Assembly: GCF_020622345.1 (NCBI RefSeq)
Contig: NZ_JACNMO010000014.1
Location: 1 to 64,000 of the forward strand
Direction: 5' to 3'
From: Roseobacter weihaiensis
GTDB lineage: Bacteria; Pseudomonadota; Alphaproteobacteria; Rhodobacterales; Rhodobacteraceae
Length of the DNA stretch: 64,000 nucleotides
Shown here: positions 1 through 9,395 of the stretch, piece after piece
How the letters are laid out: the number at the start of each line of letters is the position of its first letter
Numbering within the stretch: position 1 is the stretch's first letter
Notes under the pieces: model-generated
What the model saw: only the letters and a program-made list of their open reading frames with translations
Told to the model about the DNA's origin: nothing
Database searches by the model: none
Made by a program: the position numbers and the translations under genes

Positions 1-424
1 CAACTCCCCAAATCACAGCGACTTCTTCAATAAAATAAGCTCATATCCGGCATTCGCCGCAGGCGTCCCGAACGGCTGCTGCATGGTCTAGGCCGGAAAT
101 GCTTGACGTTTGGGGTCAGACTTCACACTGGAATCTGGTGGTTTTCTCAGAGTTTTCACGTCGAAAGAGCCAAAGGTCTGTGACGTTCCACACGCACTTG
201 TTGAAAATCAGTACAAGTTGCTTTGTGGCTGCACTTTTTCCCTTTTGTTGGATTATAGTGATCTGCTGGCCGGGCCATGCAGCGGGTTCGTCCCGTCAGA
301 GTACGACAACCGCGGGTGATGGCTGCGTTTATTCGGTCCAAAGCCTGCGTCATCGGGCTGACCCTTATCTGAGGTCGAGCTCCCGTTGGGCTCGAAGAGT
401 ATCTGTGAGCAAGGGAAAGAGAAG
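1..424. other. no supportable gene upstream of the IS110 remnant
   Basis: Open frames here are short, overlap one another on both strands and lack convincing ribosome-binding sites. None resembles a family I recognise. The stretch probably holds degenerate sequence that flanked or belonged to the decayed IS110 element starting near 425. Confidence 0.5.
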
Positions 425-930
425 ATGGAGTATTTGCTGGGCTAGATGTGCTGTTGCGGGCTTTTGCACTTTGCAGTGTTGATGGCAAAGGCACTGCCGT
501 TCTTGAGGGCGAGACAGCTTGCGCTGTTGACGAGATCAGCGCGTTTTTGTCCCGCTTCCCGCATCCAGCCGTTCGGATTGAGTTTGAAGCGGGCATCATG
601 CGCCAGCATCTGTTTTTATGGGTTAACAAACAGCGGATTGGACGTGGTCTGTAGGGGGGCACGACAGGTCAGTGCCGCACCTCCAGGGATGCGCAACAAG
701 ACAGTCAAAAACGATGCCCGAGGGATCGCCTAAATTCTTCGGTCTGCGCTTGCCCAAGACTGTCCAACATGGCAGCTTCGGTGATCCCGCCCGCTTCACA
801 AGCTCCCGTACTGTTGGCGCGCATTTTGGCCTCACGCCAAGACGATACCAGTCTGGCGAGCGGGATGCCCCAGATCGAATATCCCGAGCGGGAGACCGGG
901 ATGTCCGCGCAACGAGAAGCGCGTCCCAGA
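425..930 (+). pseudogene. IS110-family transposase remnant
   Basis: Three collinear pieces of an IS110-family (DEDD) transposase are visible in different frames. An N-terminal piece begins at the ATG at 425 and, after a one-base frame change, reads AGLDVLLRAFALCSVDGKG. A middle piece at about 687-731 reads MRNKTVKNDARGIA, which matches the family's conserved RNKTDKNDARGIAQ segment and its catalytic acidic residue. A C-terminal piece at about 800-900 reads SSRTVGAHFGLTPRRYQSGE and then DRISRAGDRDVRAT, the transposase_20 domain signature. Large parts between the pieces are deleted, so it totals about 500 bases against the roughly 1000 of an intact gene. No terminal element ends or target duplication were identified, as expected because IS110 elements usually lack terminal inverted repeats. 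It is certainly non-functional as read. Confidence 0.85.
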
Positions 931-1489
931 GCGAGGTTCTCCACTGCCAATCCGACAAATGCAGGCGACGTTGTCATCACGGCATCGGTCAGACTGCGAA
1001 GAGAAGCTTTACCCGGATGACGGACAACGACCGCTGTGGCATCGACATCCTCCGCGACGGTCGCTGGTTCGGTGTGTCCGAGCGCTTCATGTGCAAGTTG
1101 ATGAAGAAACAGCAAGAGCAACGAGGTCTTGACGCGGAGTTCGAGATTTTGAGCATCGTCGCCACGCAATATGCCTGCCACCGACCCGCGCGAGTGCAAG
1201 GTGGCATAAGCATCGAACAGCCCAACTTGGCTGGCACACATCATGGCATCGACCGGTGTCAGGTTCCCAAACTCGGGAGGCTTCCGATCAAACGCGGCAA
1301 GTTTTGGGCAGATGGACGAGAGCGCCGTTCGAAAAATGGATCTGATCGAGGCACCCGCGGCAAGCCATGATCGTCTGGTTCATCGGACGTCCATCGATTG
1401 AGCAGTATCTCGCCCACTCGAACAATGATACCTCCAACTTAAACCAATCGGCACTGGAACGAAGAACCTATAGAAAGTAGCATTCGCCG
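931..1489. other. unassigned sequence between IS110 remnant and hydrolase gene
   Basis: Reading frames stay open on both strands across most of this stretch, including a minus-strand frame covering about 705-1370, but I recognise no family in any of them. The bases just before 1490 should hold the hydrolase promoter. The AT-rich stretch at about 1455-1485 is the only visible candidate and no clear -35/-10 pair stands out. Confidence 0.4.
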
Positions 1490-2719
1490 ATGTTGCAATC
1501 TCTGGCTCGTTTGTCTGCGGTTTTGATCTTCTTCGCTGGAGGGGCCAGCGCTCAAGAAGCGATTTTCGTCGGCGACGTCCCACTGCCCGGAGACGCGGGT
1601 ACTTTGGCACCCGGGGAAGCGGCCTTCTCTGGAACCTGGGCCGGACGGTGGGGCAATCGGCGGAACCATATTCTCATTGTTGAAGGTTTGGGTAACGATG
1701 GGTTGGCGAACGTTATATATGCGGTCGGCGGCGACATGAATGGTCCGGGCCGGTGGTTCAGGCGGAAGGCAAGGATTGAGGACAAAACACTCGTTTTTGC
1801 CGATGACGGTTTTCCCGCCCGGTATTCACTTTCTGCCTCTGGCCGCATGCGTGGCGTTTTTGCCGACAACAAAGGTTTTGCGATATTGGAACGCCAAGAG
1901 CTTTCGGAACTGATATCTTCTCCGGCGGAAGATTGGTTTGCTCTTGGCGATGTTGAACGCCTCGAGACCGAGCTTGTGGAAGATGGACGCGACATCGAGC
2001 TTTCTGTCGTTGTCTATCGCCCAGAAGGGGAAGGTCCGTTTCCCCTCGCGATAATTCACCACGGATCAACCGGTCATGGGAAGCACGCGTCAGACTTCGA
2101 TCAGATTTGGGCCAATGACTGGCTCGCCGACCTCTTGAACGAGAGCGGCTGGCTCGTTGCCTTCCCCCAAAGACGGGGTCGTGGCCTGTCGGATGGGCTT
2201 TATGATGAAGGGTTTGCTGAAGTTCGATCGCAAGGATATTCACCAAAGGCTGCGCTGTCCTTGCCTGGAGCCGAGAGAGCGTTGACCGATGCAAATGCCG
2301 CGTTAGCGGCACTGAAAAAACGTCCAGATGTTGCCTCTGGGCCAGTTCTCCTAGGCGGACAGTCACGCGGGGGCGTTGTCGCGATCATGCAAGCTGGGCA
2401 TAATCCGAACGAGGTCTCCGGCGTGATAAACTTTGTCGGAGGTTGGGTCAGTGAGAAATGGGGAGATTCTGCAATCAATCCGACCCTGTTTAGACGGATT
2501 GGATCCTTTGGTGGTCCGGTCCTGTCGATCTACGGCACGCAAGACCCTTTCTACAGCGTTGAACATTCAAAATCGAATCTGGCCGAAATGGAGCCTTTTG
2601 AAGTTAAAAGCCATTTGCATATGGTCAAACTCCCTGGATACGGAAACGGGCACTGGGCAATCGCCATGCCAGTCTTCTGGGAAGACGTCCTCGGTGAATT
2701 TCTTGAATCAATCGACTAA
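1490..2719 (+). CDS. secreted alpha/beta hydrolase (dienelactone hydrolase/peptidase-like)
   Basis: This is a 409-residue protein with an N-terminal signal peptide (hydrophobic residues 4-20, AQEA cleavage region), so it should act in the periplasm or be exported. Residues about 30-150 form a beta-rich N-terminal domain I do not recognise. The C-terminal part is an alpha/beta-hydrolase fold: an oxyanion-side HHGSTGHG segment near residue 190, a nucleophile elbow GGQSRGG near residue 293, an acid candidate in YGTQDPF near 350, and a GHWAIAMP segment holding the likely catalytic His near 385. The arrangement resembles dienelactone hydrolase and prolyl-oligopeptidase-like proteins, but the substrate cannot be read from sequence. 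It stands alone, flanked on both sides by degenerate DNA, so context gives no help. The start is the first ATG and precedes a good signal peptide. Confidence 0.75.
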   Translation: MLQSLARLSAVLIFFAGGASAQEAIFVGDVPLPGDAGTLAPGEAAFSGTWAGRWGNRRNHILIVEGLGNDGLANVIYAVGGDMNGPGRWFRRKARIEDKTLVFADDGFPARYSLSASGRMRGVFADNKGFAILERQELSELISSPAEDWFALGDVERLETELVEDGRDIELSVVVYRPEGEGPFPLAIIHHGSTGHGKHASDFDQIWANDWLADLLNESGWLVAFPQRRGRGLSDGLYDEGFAEVRSQGYSPKAALSLPGAERALTDANAALAALKKRPDVASGPVLLGGQSRGGVVAIMQAGHNPNEVSGVINFVGGWVSEKWGDSAINPTLFRRIGSFGGPVLSIYGTQDPFYSVEHSKSNLAEMEPFEVKSHLHMVKLPGYGNGHWAIAMPVFWEDVLGEFLESID

Positions 2720-3117
2720 TCTATTGGGTCAGCTGACGGACAAAACGCGGGCCAGTTCAAGGCTGCTTTGCGGAGTATGGGTTTACCTCCACGTCAACTG
2801 ACGGCTCTGAATGGATATTGGCCGAATGATTGGTTGCCGCCTCGCAGCTTCCAAACAACGGACATTCATCGGTAGCTCAGTATTCTGAGCATGCAGAAAG
2901 CGGGATGGCACGACAAGATGGCATTGGCCGAGATCGCTGAGAGAAGACATACTGCAGGCACGGTTTCCACCGTTATTCCACATGATCCTGGCAGAGGAGA
3001 AGCGCACCGGCTTGGTCGTCCCGAAGCCATTAATGACGGGAATGAATATGCACCATTAACGCGCCCGGCATCGCAAAAACTGAGGCTCGGGATTGCCCGT
3101 CTGCGACCCGGCTTTTG
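2720..3117. other. intergenic stretch with a coding-like fragment, no recognisable gene
   Basis: A plus-strand frame at about 2731-2875 reads without stops and looks coding (it includes ADGQNAGQFKAALRSMGLPP and ends TTDIHR then stop), but it has no start codon with a ribosome-binding site and no family I know. It is probably a gene or transposase fragment. The rest shows nothing recognisable and no terminator for either convergent neighbour. Confidence 0.4.
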
Positions 3118-4737
3118 TCAGCTTGTCATAGATATAGCCGACAGAGAACCACGCATGGTATGCTCGACCTGTTGCAAAGCCTGAAACGCGTCGAAACGTA
3201 CCTGATGGATCTTGGCAATCGGGCCAGGTGCCGGGGTGAACCGCGTCTTGATCGACGACATCGCCGCCATCGCGTCTTTAGAAGAGGCGTACTCTCCGCC
3301 CGCCACCGCGCCCAGCATCGCAGCGCCCAGTAGGACCGGCTCGGGGGACTGTGTCGCCAGCACCGGAAAGCCACTTGCATCCGCAATCAATTGCTTGATT
3401 GTCGCGCTTTCCCCTGCGCCACCACTCACCACGATGGTCTCGGGGCAAACGCCATACGCGGCCTGCACCTCCATGATCTGACGCAGGCTGTAGCCGATCC
3501 CCAGCACGCCGGCGACATAGGTGGCAATTAAATCATCAAGGTCTTGCGCCAGCGTCAGCCCCGAGATCACGGCGGTTGCGTCGGGATCAGCATAGGGCGC
3601 GCGGTTGCCGTGAAAATCAGGCACGATCACCCGCGGGCCTGCCAGTGTCACTGCCTGGCTGACCTGAGGTATCCGGCGTTCGACCTCTTGCAGCAGGTAG
3701 GCCTGCAAGGAAAGTCCCGCCTTCACAGCTGCCGCGTTTGCCTGTTCGCGTGCGGGGTGAATGGCGCACAGATGTGCAATCGCCTCGCCCGCCGCGGATT
3801 GGCCGCCCTCCGATAGCCACATGCCGGGAACCATCGCAGAAAAGTAAGGGCCCCAGACACCGGGCACTTTATGCGGCTTGGCCGAGGTCGCCATCGTGCA
3901 GGCGGATGTGCCAAACACATAGGCCATCGTCGCGGCAGGGTCTGCCCCCACAGTGGCGATGCCGCCCGCATGCGCGTCGATCAGCCCTGCGCCAACCGGC
4001 GTTCCGGGGTGCAAGCCCATCTGCAAGGCGGCCGCCTCCGTCAACCCGCCAGCGAGGGCTCTTCCGGGGGGCACGATCTGTTGACCGATCCGCGCATAAC
4101 CCTCGGAAGGCAGCTCTGACAGGCCGATCTGGTCGAAATAGCTGTCGTCCCAGCGATCCTCATGTGCAAGGTAGGTCCATTTGCAGGTCACCGTGCAGGC
4201 GGACCGGGTCAGCGCGCCTGTCGCTGCCCATGTCAGGAAATCCGGCAGATCAAAGAACTGACCGGTGGCGACAAACGTATCCGGCCTGTTCTCCTTGATC
4301 CAAAGCAGCTTTGGTGTCTGCATTTCCGGCGAAATCCGACCACCGACATAGTCGAGCACCGGGTGGCCTTGGGCGTTGATCCGCTCTGCCTGTGGCGTTG
4401 CGCGGTGGTCCATCCAGACGATCACATTGCGCTCCGGCTCCTCTGAAGCGCTGATGCAGAGCGGGCGCATCTGCCGGTCCAGCACCACCATGGAACAGGC
4501 CGCATCAAAACCGATCCCACCGATCTCGTTCGGGTCGATATCGGCCTTTGTGATGGCGTCGCGGACGCTGGCGCAGACAGCCTGCCAGATATCGTCCGAT
4601 GATTGCTCGGCGATACCGCCTGCTGTGCGCCACATCTGGATGTCTTGCTTTTGGCTGGCCAGTAGAGCGCCACCGGCATCAAAGACCCCCGCCCGTGCAC
4701 TGCCCGTGCCGACATCGACGCCGATGAAAAAGCTCAC
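3118..4737 (-). CDS. FGGY-family carbohydrate kinase (ribulokinase/YDR109C-like)
   Basis: This 539-residue sugar kinase would phosphorylate a keto-sugar made by the neighbouring dehydrogenases, using ATP in the cytoplasm. The N-terminal phosphate-1 loop reads [15 protein letters not shown] at residues 5-19. [10 protein letters not shown] segment and the [11 protein letters not shown] phosphate-2 region sit mid-protein, and [17 protein letters not shown] is the C-terminal adenosine motif. The length fits the 5-carbon kinase subgroup of the FGGY family (the group containing D-ribulokinase YDR109C/FGGY). The GTG start at 4737 is chosen because it overlaps the stop of the upstream SDR gene (GTGA) and puts the ATP motif at the N-terminus. 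A longer in-frame reading running back to 5229 is an artefact overlapping that SDR gene. Last gene of the polyol operon. The exact substrate (ribulose, a hexulose or another ketose) is inference. Confidence 0.9.
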   Translation of the reverse strand: MSFFIGVDVGTGSARAGVFDAGGALLASQKQDIQMWRTAGGIAEQSSDDIWQAVCASVRDAITKADIDPNEIGGIGFDAACSMVVLDRQMRPLCISASEEPERNVIVWMDHRATPQAERINAQGHPVLDYVGGRISPEMQTPKLLWIKENRPDTFVATGQFFDLPDFLTWAATGALTRSACTVTCKWTYLAHEDRWDDSYFDQIGLSELPSEGYARIGQQIVPPGRALAGGLTEAAALQMGLHPGTPVGAGLIDAHAGGIATVGADPAATMAYVFGTSACTMATSAKPHKVPGVWGPYFSAMVPGMWLSEGGQSAAGEAIAHLCAIHPAREQANAAAVKAGLSLQAYLLQEVERRIPQVSQAVTLAGPRVIVPDFHGNRAPYADPDATAVISGLTLAQDLDDLIATYVAGVLGIGYSLRQIMEVQAAYGVCPETIVVSGGAGESATIKQLIADASGFPVLATQSPEPVLLGAAMLGAVAGGEYASSKDAMAAMSSIKTRFTPAPGPIAKIHQVRFDAFQALQQVEHTMRGSLSAISMTS

Positions 4738-5459
4738 AGATCCACGGCGTTTGGCAACAGCACCAAATCCCGGATTGTGACATTCGGTGGGCGCGTGATC
4801 ATGAAAACGACGCAGTCGGCGACCTCTTTGGGCTGCATCAGACTGCCTTCGGCCAGGGCTTGCTCCATCTTTGCCTTGGGCCAGTCGTCCAGAAGGGCGG
4901 TGACCACCGGCCCCGGCAGAACCGCGCCCACACGCACCCCATGCTTGGACATCTGTCGTCGCGCCGTGTGAGTGAAGGCCTGCACGGCATGTTTGGAGGC
5001 TGTGTAGATCGGCTCCCAGACGACCGGAATGACACCCGCGATTGAACTGGTCAGAACCACATCGCCAGAGCCTTGCCTGGCCAGATGCGCCAGCACCGCG
5101 TGGACGGATCGGAACGCGGCATTGATGTTGAGGTTGAGCACGTGATCCCAAGCATCCGGGTCGCCTTCGACGATGTCGCCGCCGATGTAAGCCCCGGCAT
5201 TTGCGTGAAACACATCCAGCCGCCCGCAATGGTCGAGGATCTGGGGTAACATCTCCGCCACGCTGTCCTTGTCGAGCAGATTGGTAACGACAGGCACCGC
5301 GTCGGCACCCAGATCAAAGCAGACTGCTTTCAGCGCGTCCGCATCCCGGTCGATCAGCGCCACTTTGGCACCTGCCTCGAGGCACGCCTGCGCACAAGCC
5401 AGCCCAATGCCAGAGGCGGCACCTGTGATCGCAACGACCTTGCCCGATAAATTGCTCAT
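4734..5459 (-). CDS. SDR-family polyol (ribitol-type) dehydrogenase
   Basis: A 241-residue classical short-chain dehydrogenase/reductase. It has the cofactor loop TGAASGIG at residues 13-20, the structural HANAG segment near 87, a catalytic Ser in VLTSSIAG and the YxxxK pair in YTASK. An Asp at the end of beta-2 (LIDRDAD) favours NAD(H). The sequence pattern is closest to ribitol dehydrogenase-like SDRs, which oxidise a polyol to a ketose. It lies 13 nt after the collapsed isomerase gene and overlaps the kinase start by four bases, so dehydrogenation followed by phosphorylation is the natural reading. The specific polyol is not determinable from sequence. Confidence 0.88.
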   Translation of the reverse strand: MSNLSGKVVAITGAASGIGLACAQACLEAGAKVALIDRDADALKAVCFDLGADAVPVVTNLLDKDSVAEMLPQILDHCGRLDVFHANAGAYIGGDIVEGDPDAWDHVLNLNINAAFRSVHAVLAHLARQGSGDVVLTSSIAGVIPVVWEPIYTASKHAVQAFTHTARRQMSKHGVRVGAVLPGPVVTALLDDWPKAKMEQALAEGSLMQPKEVADCVVFMITRPPNVTIRDLVLLPNAVDL

Positions 5460-5472
5460 GCTGACCTCTCCC

Positions 5473-5961
5473 TCAGATCAATCCGTATTGTGCAGCCTTG
5501 CCGCGCAAGAAAGGTAAGCCCGGTCCAAGGGTCTCATCGGCGCTGCCCGCGCCCTTTTGCTCAGTGGTCATGTGGTCGGTATCAAGGTGCGGGAACATGT
5601 CCCCCGCGCTGATCCGTTCGATCACCGCGACGTCTTGGGCGGCGGTTTTCATCAGAGGCGTCTCGTCGTGGTTGATCGGCTCGATCCCGAAGGCAACACC
5701 ATGAGCGGTCTTTTCAAGCGCGACGACCCCGTCGGGACCGCGCGATGCCCGAACAGGCCCCGGTAATCCCAGCGAACATACCGCAAGCGCTGCGTCTTCC
5801 GGCAAGCAACGCCCACGAATCGCATCCGTGGAGGGCGGGTCGAGCAAGGCAATCTCGACAACGCCCATGCCCGAAGCCTTTGCCGCGACGACCGCGTGCC
5901 GGGCCCCGTCTGCATCCCAAGACATGGTGCACATGCCGGTGTGAACGCCCATGCCCTTCAT
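5473..5961 (-). pseudogene. sugar phosphate isomerase/epimerase with two internal in-frame deletions
   Basis: The product reads as 162 residues, about half the usual roughly 300 for AP-endonuclease-family-2 TIM-barrel sugar isomerases (D-tagatose 3-epimerase/L-ribulose 3-epimerase type). The N-terminus (GVHTGMCTMSWD, then VVEIALLDPP and AVCSLGLP) is family-like. The reading then jumps to a mid-protein segment (HGVAFGIEPINHDETP, near HLDTDHM) and again to the family's extreme C-terminus ([15 protein letters not shown]). Two blocks of the barrel, including metal-ligand strands, are therefore missing while the frame is kept. Its start overlaps the stop of the upstream SDR (ATGA), so it is still coupled in the operon. 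A catalytically active barrel seems very unlikely; the alternatives are a decayed gene or a mini-protein retained for translational coupling. Confidence 0.75.
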
Positions 5962-6725
5962 ATGCTCGAATACCCCCCTTCGATCATCAGGATCGCTCCA
6001 TTCACCAGATCCGATGCCGGTGAGGCAAGATAGAGCGCCATATCCGCGATCTCGACCGGCTCGCCGAAACGGCCCAACGGCGTGCGCGCGATGAACGGGT
6101 CTTTCTTTTCGGAGGCTGACCAGAGCTCCTGGCCCATCTCGGTCAGCACGACCGTCGGGCAGATGGCATTGACCTGCACGTTATGGGGTGCGGCCTCGGT
6201 CATCAGCGATTTGGTGAGCGCGTTCAGCCCGCCTTTCGAGGTTGCATAGGCCGCGTGATCCTGCAGCGCGATCACGCCGGTTTGCGATGAGATGTTGATG
6301 ATCTTGCCCTGCTTGCGTTGCATCATTCCGGGCAGAAGCGCTTTTGACAGGATAAACGGAGCGGTCAGGTTCACCGCCAGCGTGCGCTGCCAATCGGCAA
6401 GGTCATAATCCACTGCAGGTCCGGTGAGCGCGACCCCGGCAGAGTTTACCAGAATGTCGATCTGCCCGAATGCCTCCAGCGCTTGTGTTGCGACGGCCTC
6501 CGTTTCGGTGGGACCAGTCAGATCGCCCGTGACCGCGGCAAACCCGCGCCCGGTGCTTTGAATGCGTTCGCCCAAGGCATTCAGCCGATCCGCGTCACGC
6601 CCATGCCCTGCAATATCCGCCCCCGCATCGGCAAACACCTCGGCAATGGCGGTTCCGATGCCGGAAGAGGCGCCTGTCACAAGAGCGGTTTTACCCGCAA
6701 GGCTGAACCGTGTCTGCCACGTCAT
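5958..6725 (-). CDS. SDR-family dehydrogenase (polyol/gluconate 5-dehydrogenase-like)
   Basis: A 255-residue classical SDR. It has TGASSGIG near residue 18, NSAGVA near 93, a catalytic Ser in INISSQTG and the YATSKGG catalytic Tyr/Lys. GHGRDAD after beta-2 suggests NAD or NADP use that I cannot fix. The C-terminus (GAILMIEGGYSSI) is typical of tetrameric family members such as gluconate 5-dehydrogenase and D-threitol dehydrogenase. It lies 3 nt after the PHI-like gene and overlaps the isomerase remnant by four bases. It probably oxidises a polyol or reduces a keto-acid or ketose within the same pathway; the substrate is open. Confidence 0.87.
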   Translation of the reverse strand: MTWQTRFSLAGKTALVTGASSGIGTAIAEVFADAGADIAGHGRDADRLNALGERIQSTGRGFAAVTGDLTGPTETEAVATQALEAFGQIDILVNSAGVALTGPAVDYDLADWQRTLAVNLTAPFILSKALLPGMMQRKQGKIINISSQTGVIALQDHAAYATSKGGLNALTKSLMTEAAPHNVQVNAICPTVVLTEMGQELWSASEKKDPFIARTPLGRFGEPVEIADMALYLASPASDLVNGAILMIEGGYSSI

Positions 6726-6728
6726 CGG

Positions 6729-7295
6729 CTACTCCAGATTGGTGTGATTGACGCGCATGGCGTCTGGAGCCACCCCCAGACGGTCGCGCAGATCAAGGAC
6801 CAGCACTTCGAAAAACAGATACATCAGCGCCTCGTAAAGCGAGCCCATGGGCAGGATCGACGTCGCCGCATCACCCTGATCGGCGGCCATGGTCTGGGCT
6901 GGCAGATGCAGGCACATATCCGCTGCTTGCGGCACCGAGCCATCCGGTTCAGCGGTGATGCAAATCACCCGCGCACCGCTGGTTTTCGCCACATCCGCAA
7001 GGGCCGCGACGGTCGAGAATTGCCCCGGACCCGCGCTGACAAAAAACACATCGCCCGCACCTACGGGTGGTGCTGTCATATCGCCCACCACGTGGGCATC
7101 GAGCCCAAGATGGAAGAGCCGCATGGCAAGTGCCTTCATCATCAGCCCTTCGCGACCCACACCGTAACACAGAATGCGGCCCGCTTTGGCAAGCGTTTCC
7201 GACAGGGGCGCGATCTGTTCCAGCACATCGCCGGAAAGCCCCGGGCGCAGTTCCTCAAGGATCCGATCGGCCACTGTGTCGAGCGGCAACCTCAT
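6729..7295 (-). CDS. 6-phospho-3-hexuloisomerase-like SIS-domain protein
   Basis: A 188-residue single SIS-domain protein aligning over its full length with 6-phospho-3-hexuloisomerase (PHI, HxlB), which converts D-arabino-3-hexulose 6-phosphate to fructose 6-phosphate. Diagnostic segments are [20 protein letters not shown] near residue 45, VVGDMTAPP, the FFVSAGPG phosphosugar loop, [16 protein letters not shown] and the family's NHTNLE C-terminus. PHI normally partners hexulose-phosphate synthase in the ribulose monophosphate pathway, but no synthase is present here. The gene overlaps the MDR dehydrogenase start by four bases (ATGA). The likely job, by inference, is isomerising the phosphorylated ketose produced by the operon's dehydrogenases and FGGY kinase. 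Confidence 0.85.
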   Translation of the reverse strand: MRLPLDTVADRILEELRPGLSGDVLEQIAPLSETLAKAGRILCYGVGREGLMMKALAMRLFHLGLDAHVVGDMTAPPVGAGDVFFVSAGPGQFSTVAALADVAKTSGARVICITAEPDGSVPQAADMCLHLPAQTMAADQGDAATSILPMGSLYEALMYLFFEVLVLDLRDRLGVAPDAMRVNHTNLE

Positions 7296-8335
7296 GCCTT
7301 CCCCAGCCTGATCTGGATTTTCACATCGCTCGGGCGCGCTTCGACCGCGCGGTCAAAGGCGGCGACGCTGTCGTCAAAGGCAAAGGTTTCCGAGATCAGC
7401 GGTTTCAGATCGACCTTGCCGGACCCCAAAAGCGCAATTGCGCGATCATACATGTTGGCATAGCGGAACACGGTCTCCATCTGCAACTCCTTGGATTGCG
7501 CCAGCACGATATCGACCGGCACGGGGTCCACGGGCATGCCCACCCAGACGACGCACCCCGCAGGGGCAGCCGCTTCAAGCGCGCTCTGGATCGATGCTGC
7601 GGCACCGGCGCATTCAAAGACAACGTTCGCCCCCCAGCCTTCTGTCGCGTCGCGCAGAAGCTGACCCGGATCATCGCGCGGGATCAGTACCGGTTCGATA
7701 TTGTCGTATTGCGCGGCAACGGCCAGCTTTTCCGCCATCAGATCCGAGATGTAGACCTTGGCGCAACCGCCTGCCAAAGCGGCAAGCGCGACCATGATCC
7801 CGATGGGGCCTGCGCCGGTCACCAGCGCCACATCGCCCGGCTTGATCCGCGCCTTGGCGGCGGCCTGCAGGCCGATGGCAAAGGGTTCGACCATGGCGCC
7901 TTCGGCAAAGCTGACGTGATCCGGCAGTCTGAAGGTAAAGGCGGCGGGATGCACGACCGAGGGCGTCAGGCACCCGTGGACCGGCGGCGTGGCCCAGAAC
8001 CGCACCGACGGATCGACGTTGTATACCCCGAGCTTGGCCGGTTTGGAGCGCGTATTGGGGATGCCCGGCTCCATGCAGACACGGTCGCCCACCGCCAGGT
8101 CTGTCACCGCCGCGCCGATTTCTGTCACGGTCCCGGCGGCTTCATGGCCCAGAACCATCGGGGCGTTGACGACAAAGGGGCCGATCTTGCCGTGGGTATA
8201 GTAGTGCACATCGCTGCCGCAAACGCCGACCGTATGAATGGCGATGCGCACGTCTTCCGGGCCCAGATCGGCGGGCAGGTCGATTTCGCGCAAGGACAGT
8301 TCGTTTGCCTTTTCCAATACAAGTGCCTTGGCCAT
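7292..8335 (-). CDS. NAD-dependent xylitol/sorbitol-type dehydrogenase (MDR family)
   Basis: A 347-residue medium-chain dehydrogenase. The catalytic zinc site is present: VCGSDVHYY provides Cys, GHEAAG provides His-Glu and VEPFAIG is the following Glu segment. The MEPGIP...VRFWATPP stretch is typical of xylitol dehydrogenases, and the structural-zinc cysteines of alcohol dehydrogenases are absent. The nucleotide-binding loop is TGAGPIGIM near residue 175. The ATG at 8335 is chosen over an upstream in-frame ATG at 8356 because GAGGA sits about 6-10 bases before it. It is the first metabolic gene after the regulator in this strand order and probably oxidises a pentitol or hexitol at C2 to a ketose. 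Confidence 0.88.
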   Translation of the reverse strand: MAKALVLEKANELSLREIDLPADLGPEDVRIAIHTVGVCGSDVHYYTHGKIGPFVVNAPMVLGHEAAGTVTEIGAAVTDLAVGDRVCMEPGIPNTRSKPAKLGVYNVDPSVRFWATPPVHGCLTPSVVHPAAFTFRLPDHVSFAEGAMVEPFAIGLQAAAKARIKPGDVALVTGAGPIGIMVALAALAGGCAKVYISDLMAEKLAVAAQYDNIEPVLIPRDDPGQLLRDATEGWGANVVFECAGAAASIQSALEAAAPAGCVVWVGMPVDPVPVDIVLAQSKELQMETVFRYANMYDRAIALLGSGKVDLKPLISETFAFDDSVAAFDRAVEARPSDVKIQIRLGKA

Positions 8336-8360
8336 ATGTGTCCTCATATCTTCCACGGGA

Positions 8361-9332
8361 TTAGGCCGCCGCGCGCTTCAAGAGCGCTGTTGCGGTGTTT
8401 TCATCGGTGACAAGCGTGTCGACAAAGCCGCGTTTCAACGAGGCCGCGATCACAGGCACCTTGTGCAGGCCGCCGGCTGCGAGAATGACGTTGTCGATAC
8501 TGGCCATATCGTCCAGCGACATGCCGATTACGCGCCGGTTCACGGGATGGTCGATCAGATCACCCTCCGCGTTCAGGATATGGCCGGTGATATCGCCAAC
8601 GCCACCAAGGGCCGCCAGTTCCTGCGGATCAATATCTCCGGGCAGCGCGTCGCGCACCAGAAGCGAGCTTTCCAGATCGCCCGTCGCCAGCGCAATCGCA
8701 CCGCAGGAGCGGATTTTCTCAAGCATCGTCTTGATAACGTCCTGCTCAAGAAACAGCGCCTGACTTTCAGCGCTGCCTGCATAGAGCGGCGCGGTGAAGA
8801 AGCTGTGCTCGGCGTTGCAAAGATCGGCGAGCCGCGTCGTAATCTCGTAGCCGTTCACGTCCGATCCACGCGATACGCCACCCATGATCGACACAACCTC
8901 AAGATCAGAGCGTTCCAGCGGCTGCATATGTCGCGTGGCCAGGTTCAGCGTGTTACCCCAGGACATGCCAAAGCGGGTCAGGGTCTTGCTTTGCAGCAAT
9001 TCGCCAAGATGCGCGCCGAGCCCGGCGCTGACCAAGGGCGTGACCGACACGCCATCGGCGGGGGAGGGGACGACGACCGCCCGCAAAAGGCGGAACCGGC
9101 GCTCCAGCTGCCATTCCAGATCGGCGGCCGCAGCAAAAACGGAATCGACGCTGACGCGCAGGATGCCGCGGCGGCGTGCTTCACTCAGGGACTTGTTGAC
9201 CCGCAACCGGGTGACGCCGAACCGCTTGGCGGCATCGGCCTGCGTCATGCCTTCAATCTCGCAAGCCCAGGCCAGCCGCACCAGGAGCTGCTCTTCGGGG
9301 TCGATCTGGTCAAGTTTGATGGTGCGCGACAC
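8361..9332 (-). CDS. SorC/DeoR-family sugar-binding transcriptional regulator
   Basis: A 323-residue regulator. Residues about 12-50 form a helix-turn-helix ([20 protein letters not shown]), and the remainder is the SorC sugar-phosphate-binding domain, with [28 protein letters not shown] and the C-terminal [13 protein letters not shown] segment. Such proteins usually respond to a phosphorylated sugar made by the pathway kinase. It lies between the second permease and the xylitol-type dehydrogenase, all on the same strand, so it is probably co-transcribed. The inverted repeat upstream of the binding-protein gene at 12534-12549 is the best candidate operator. Confidence 0.9.
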   Translation of the reverse strand: MSRTIKLDQIDPEEQLLVRLAWACEIEGMTQADAAKRFGVTRLRVNKSLSEARRRGILRVSVDSVFAAAADLEWQLERRFRLLRAVVVPSPADGVSVTPLVSAGLGAHLGELLQSKTLTRFGMSWGNTLNLATRHMQPLERSDLEVVSIMGGVSRGSDVNGYEITTRLADLCNAEHSFFTAPLYAGSAESQALFLEQDVIKTMLEKIRSCGAIALATGDLESSLLVRDALPGDIDPQELAALGGVGDITGHILNAEGDLIDHPVNRRVIGMSLDDMASIDNVILAAGGLHKVPVIAASLKRGFVDTLVTDENTATALLKRAAA

Positions 9333-9395
9333 GGGGTGGCGGGTCCTTTCAGAGGGGCACGCAGAGATGCGGCATGGAGTGTTCCGGCAGCAGGA

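Noticed and set aside
4738-5229. N-terminal extension of the FGGY kinase reading to 703 residues
   Set aside because: The extension lies in a different frame over the SDR dehydrogenase gene, is Arg/Gly/His-rich without domain similarity, and the GTG at 4737 places the ATP-binding motif at the N-terminus with a GTGA overlap.
7067-8410. 447-residue plus-strand open frame antisense to the xylitol-type dehydrogenase
   Set aside because: High-GC shadow of a well-conserved gene; the product is His/Arg-rich with no known family and no ribosome-binding site.
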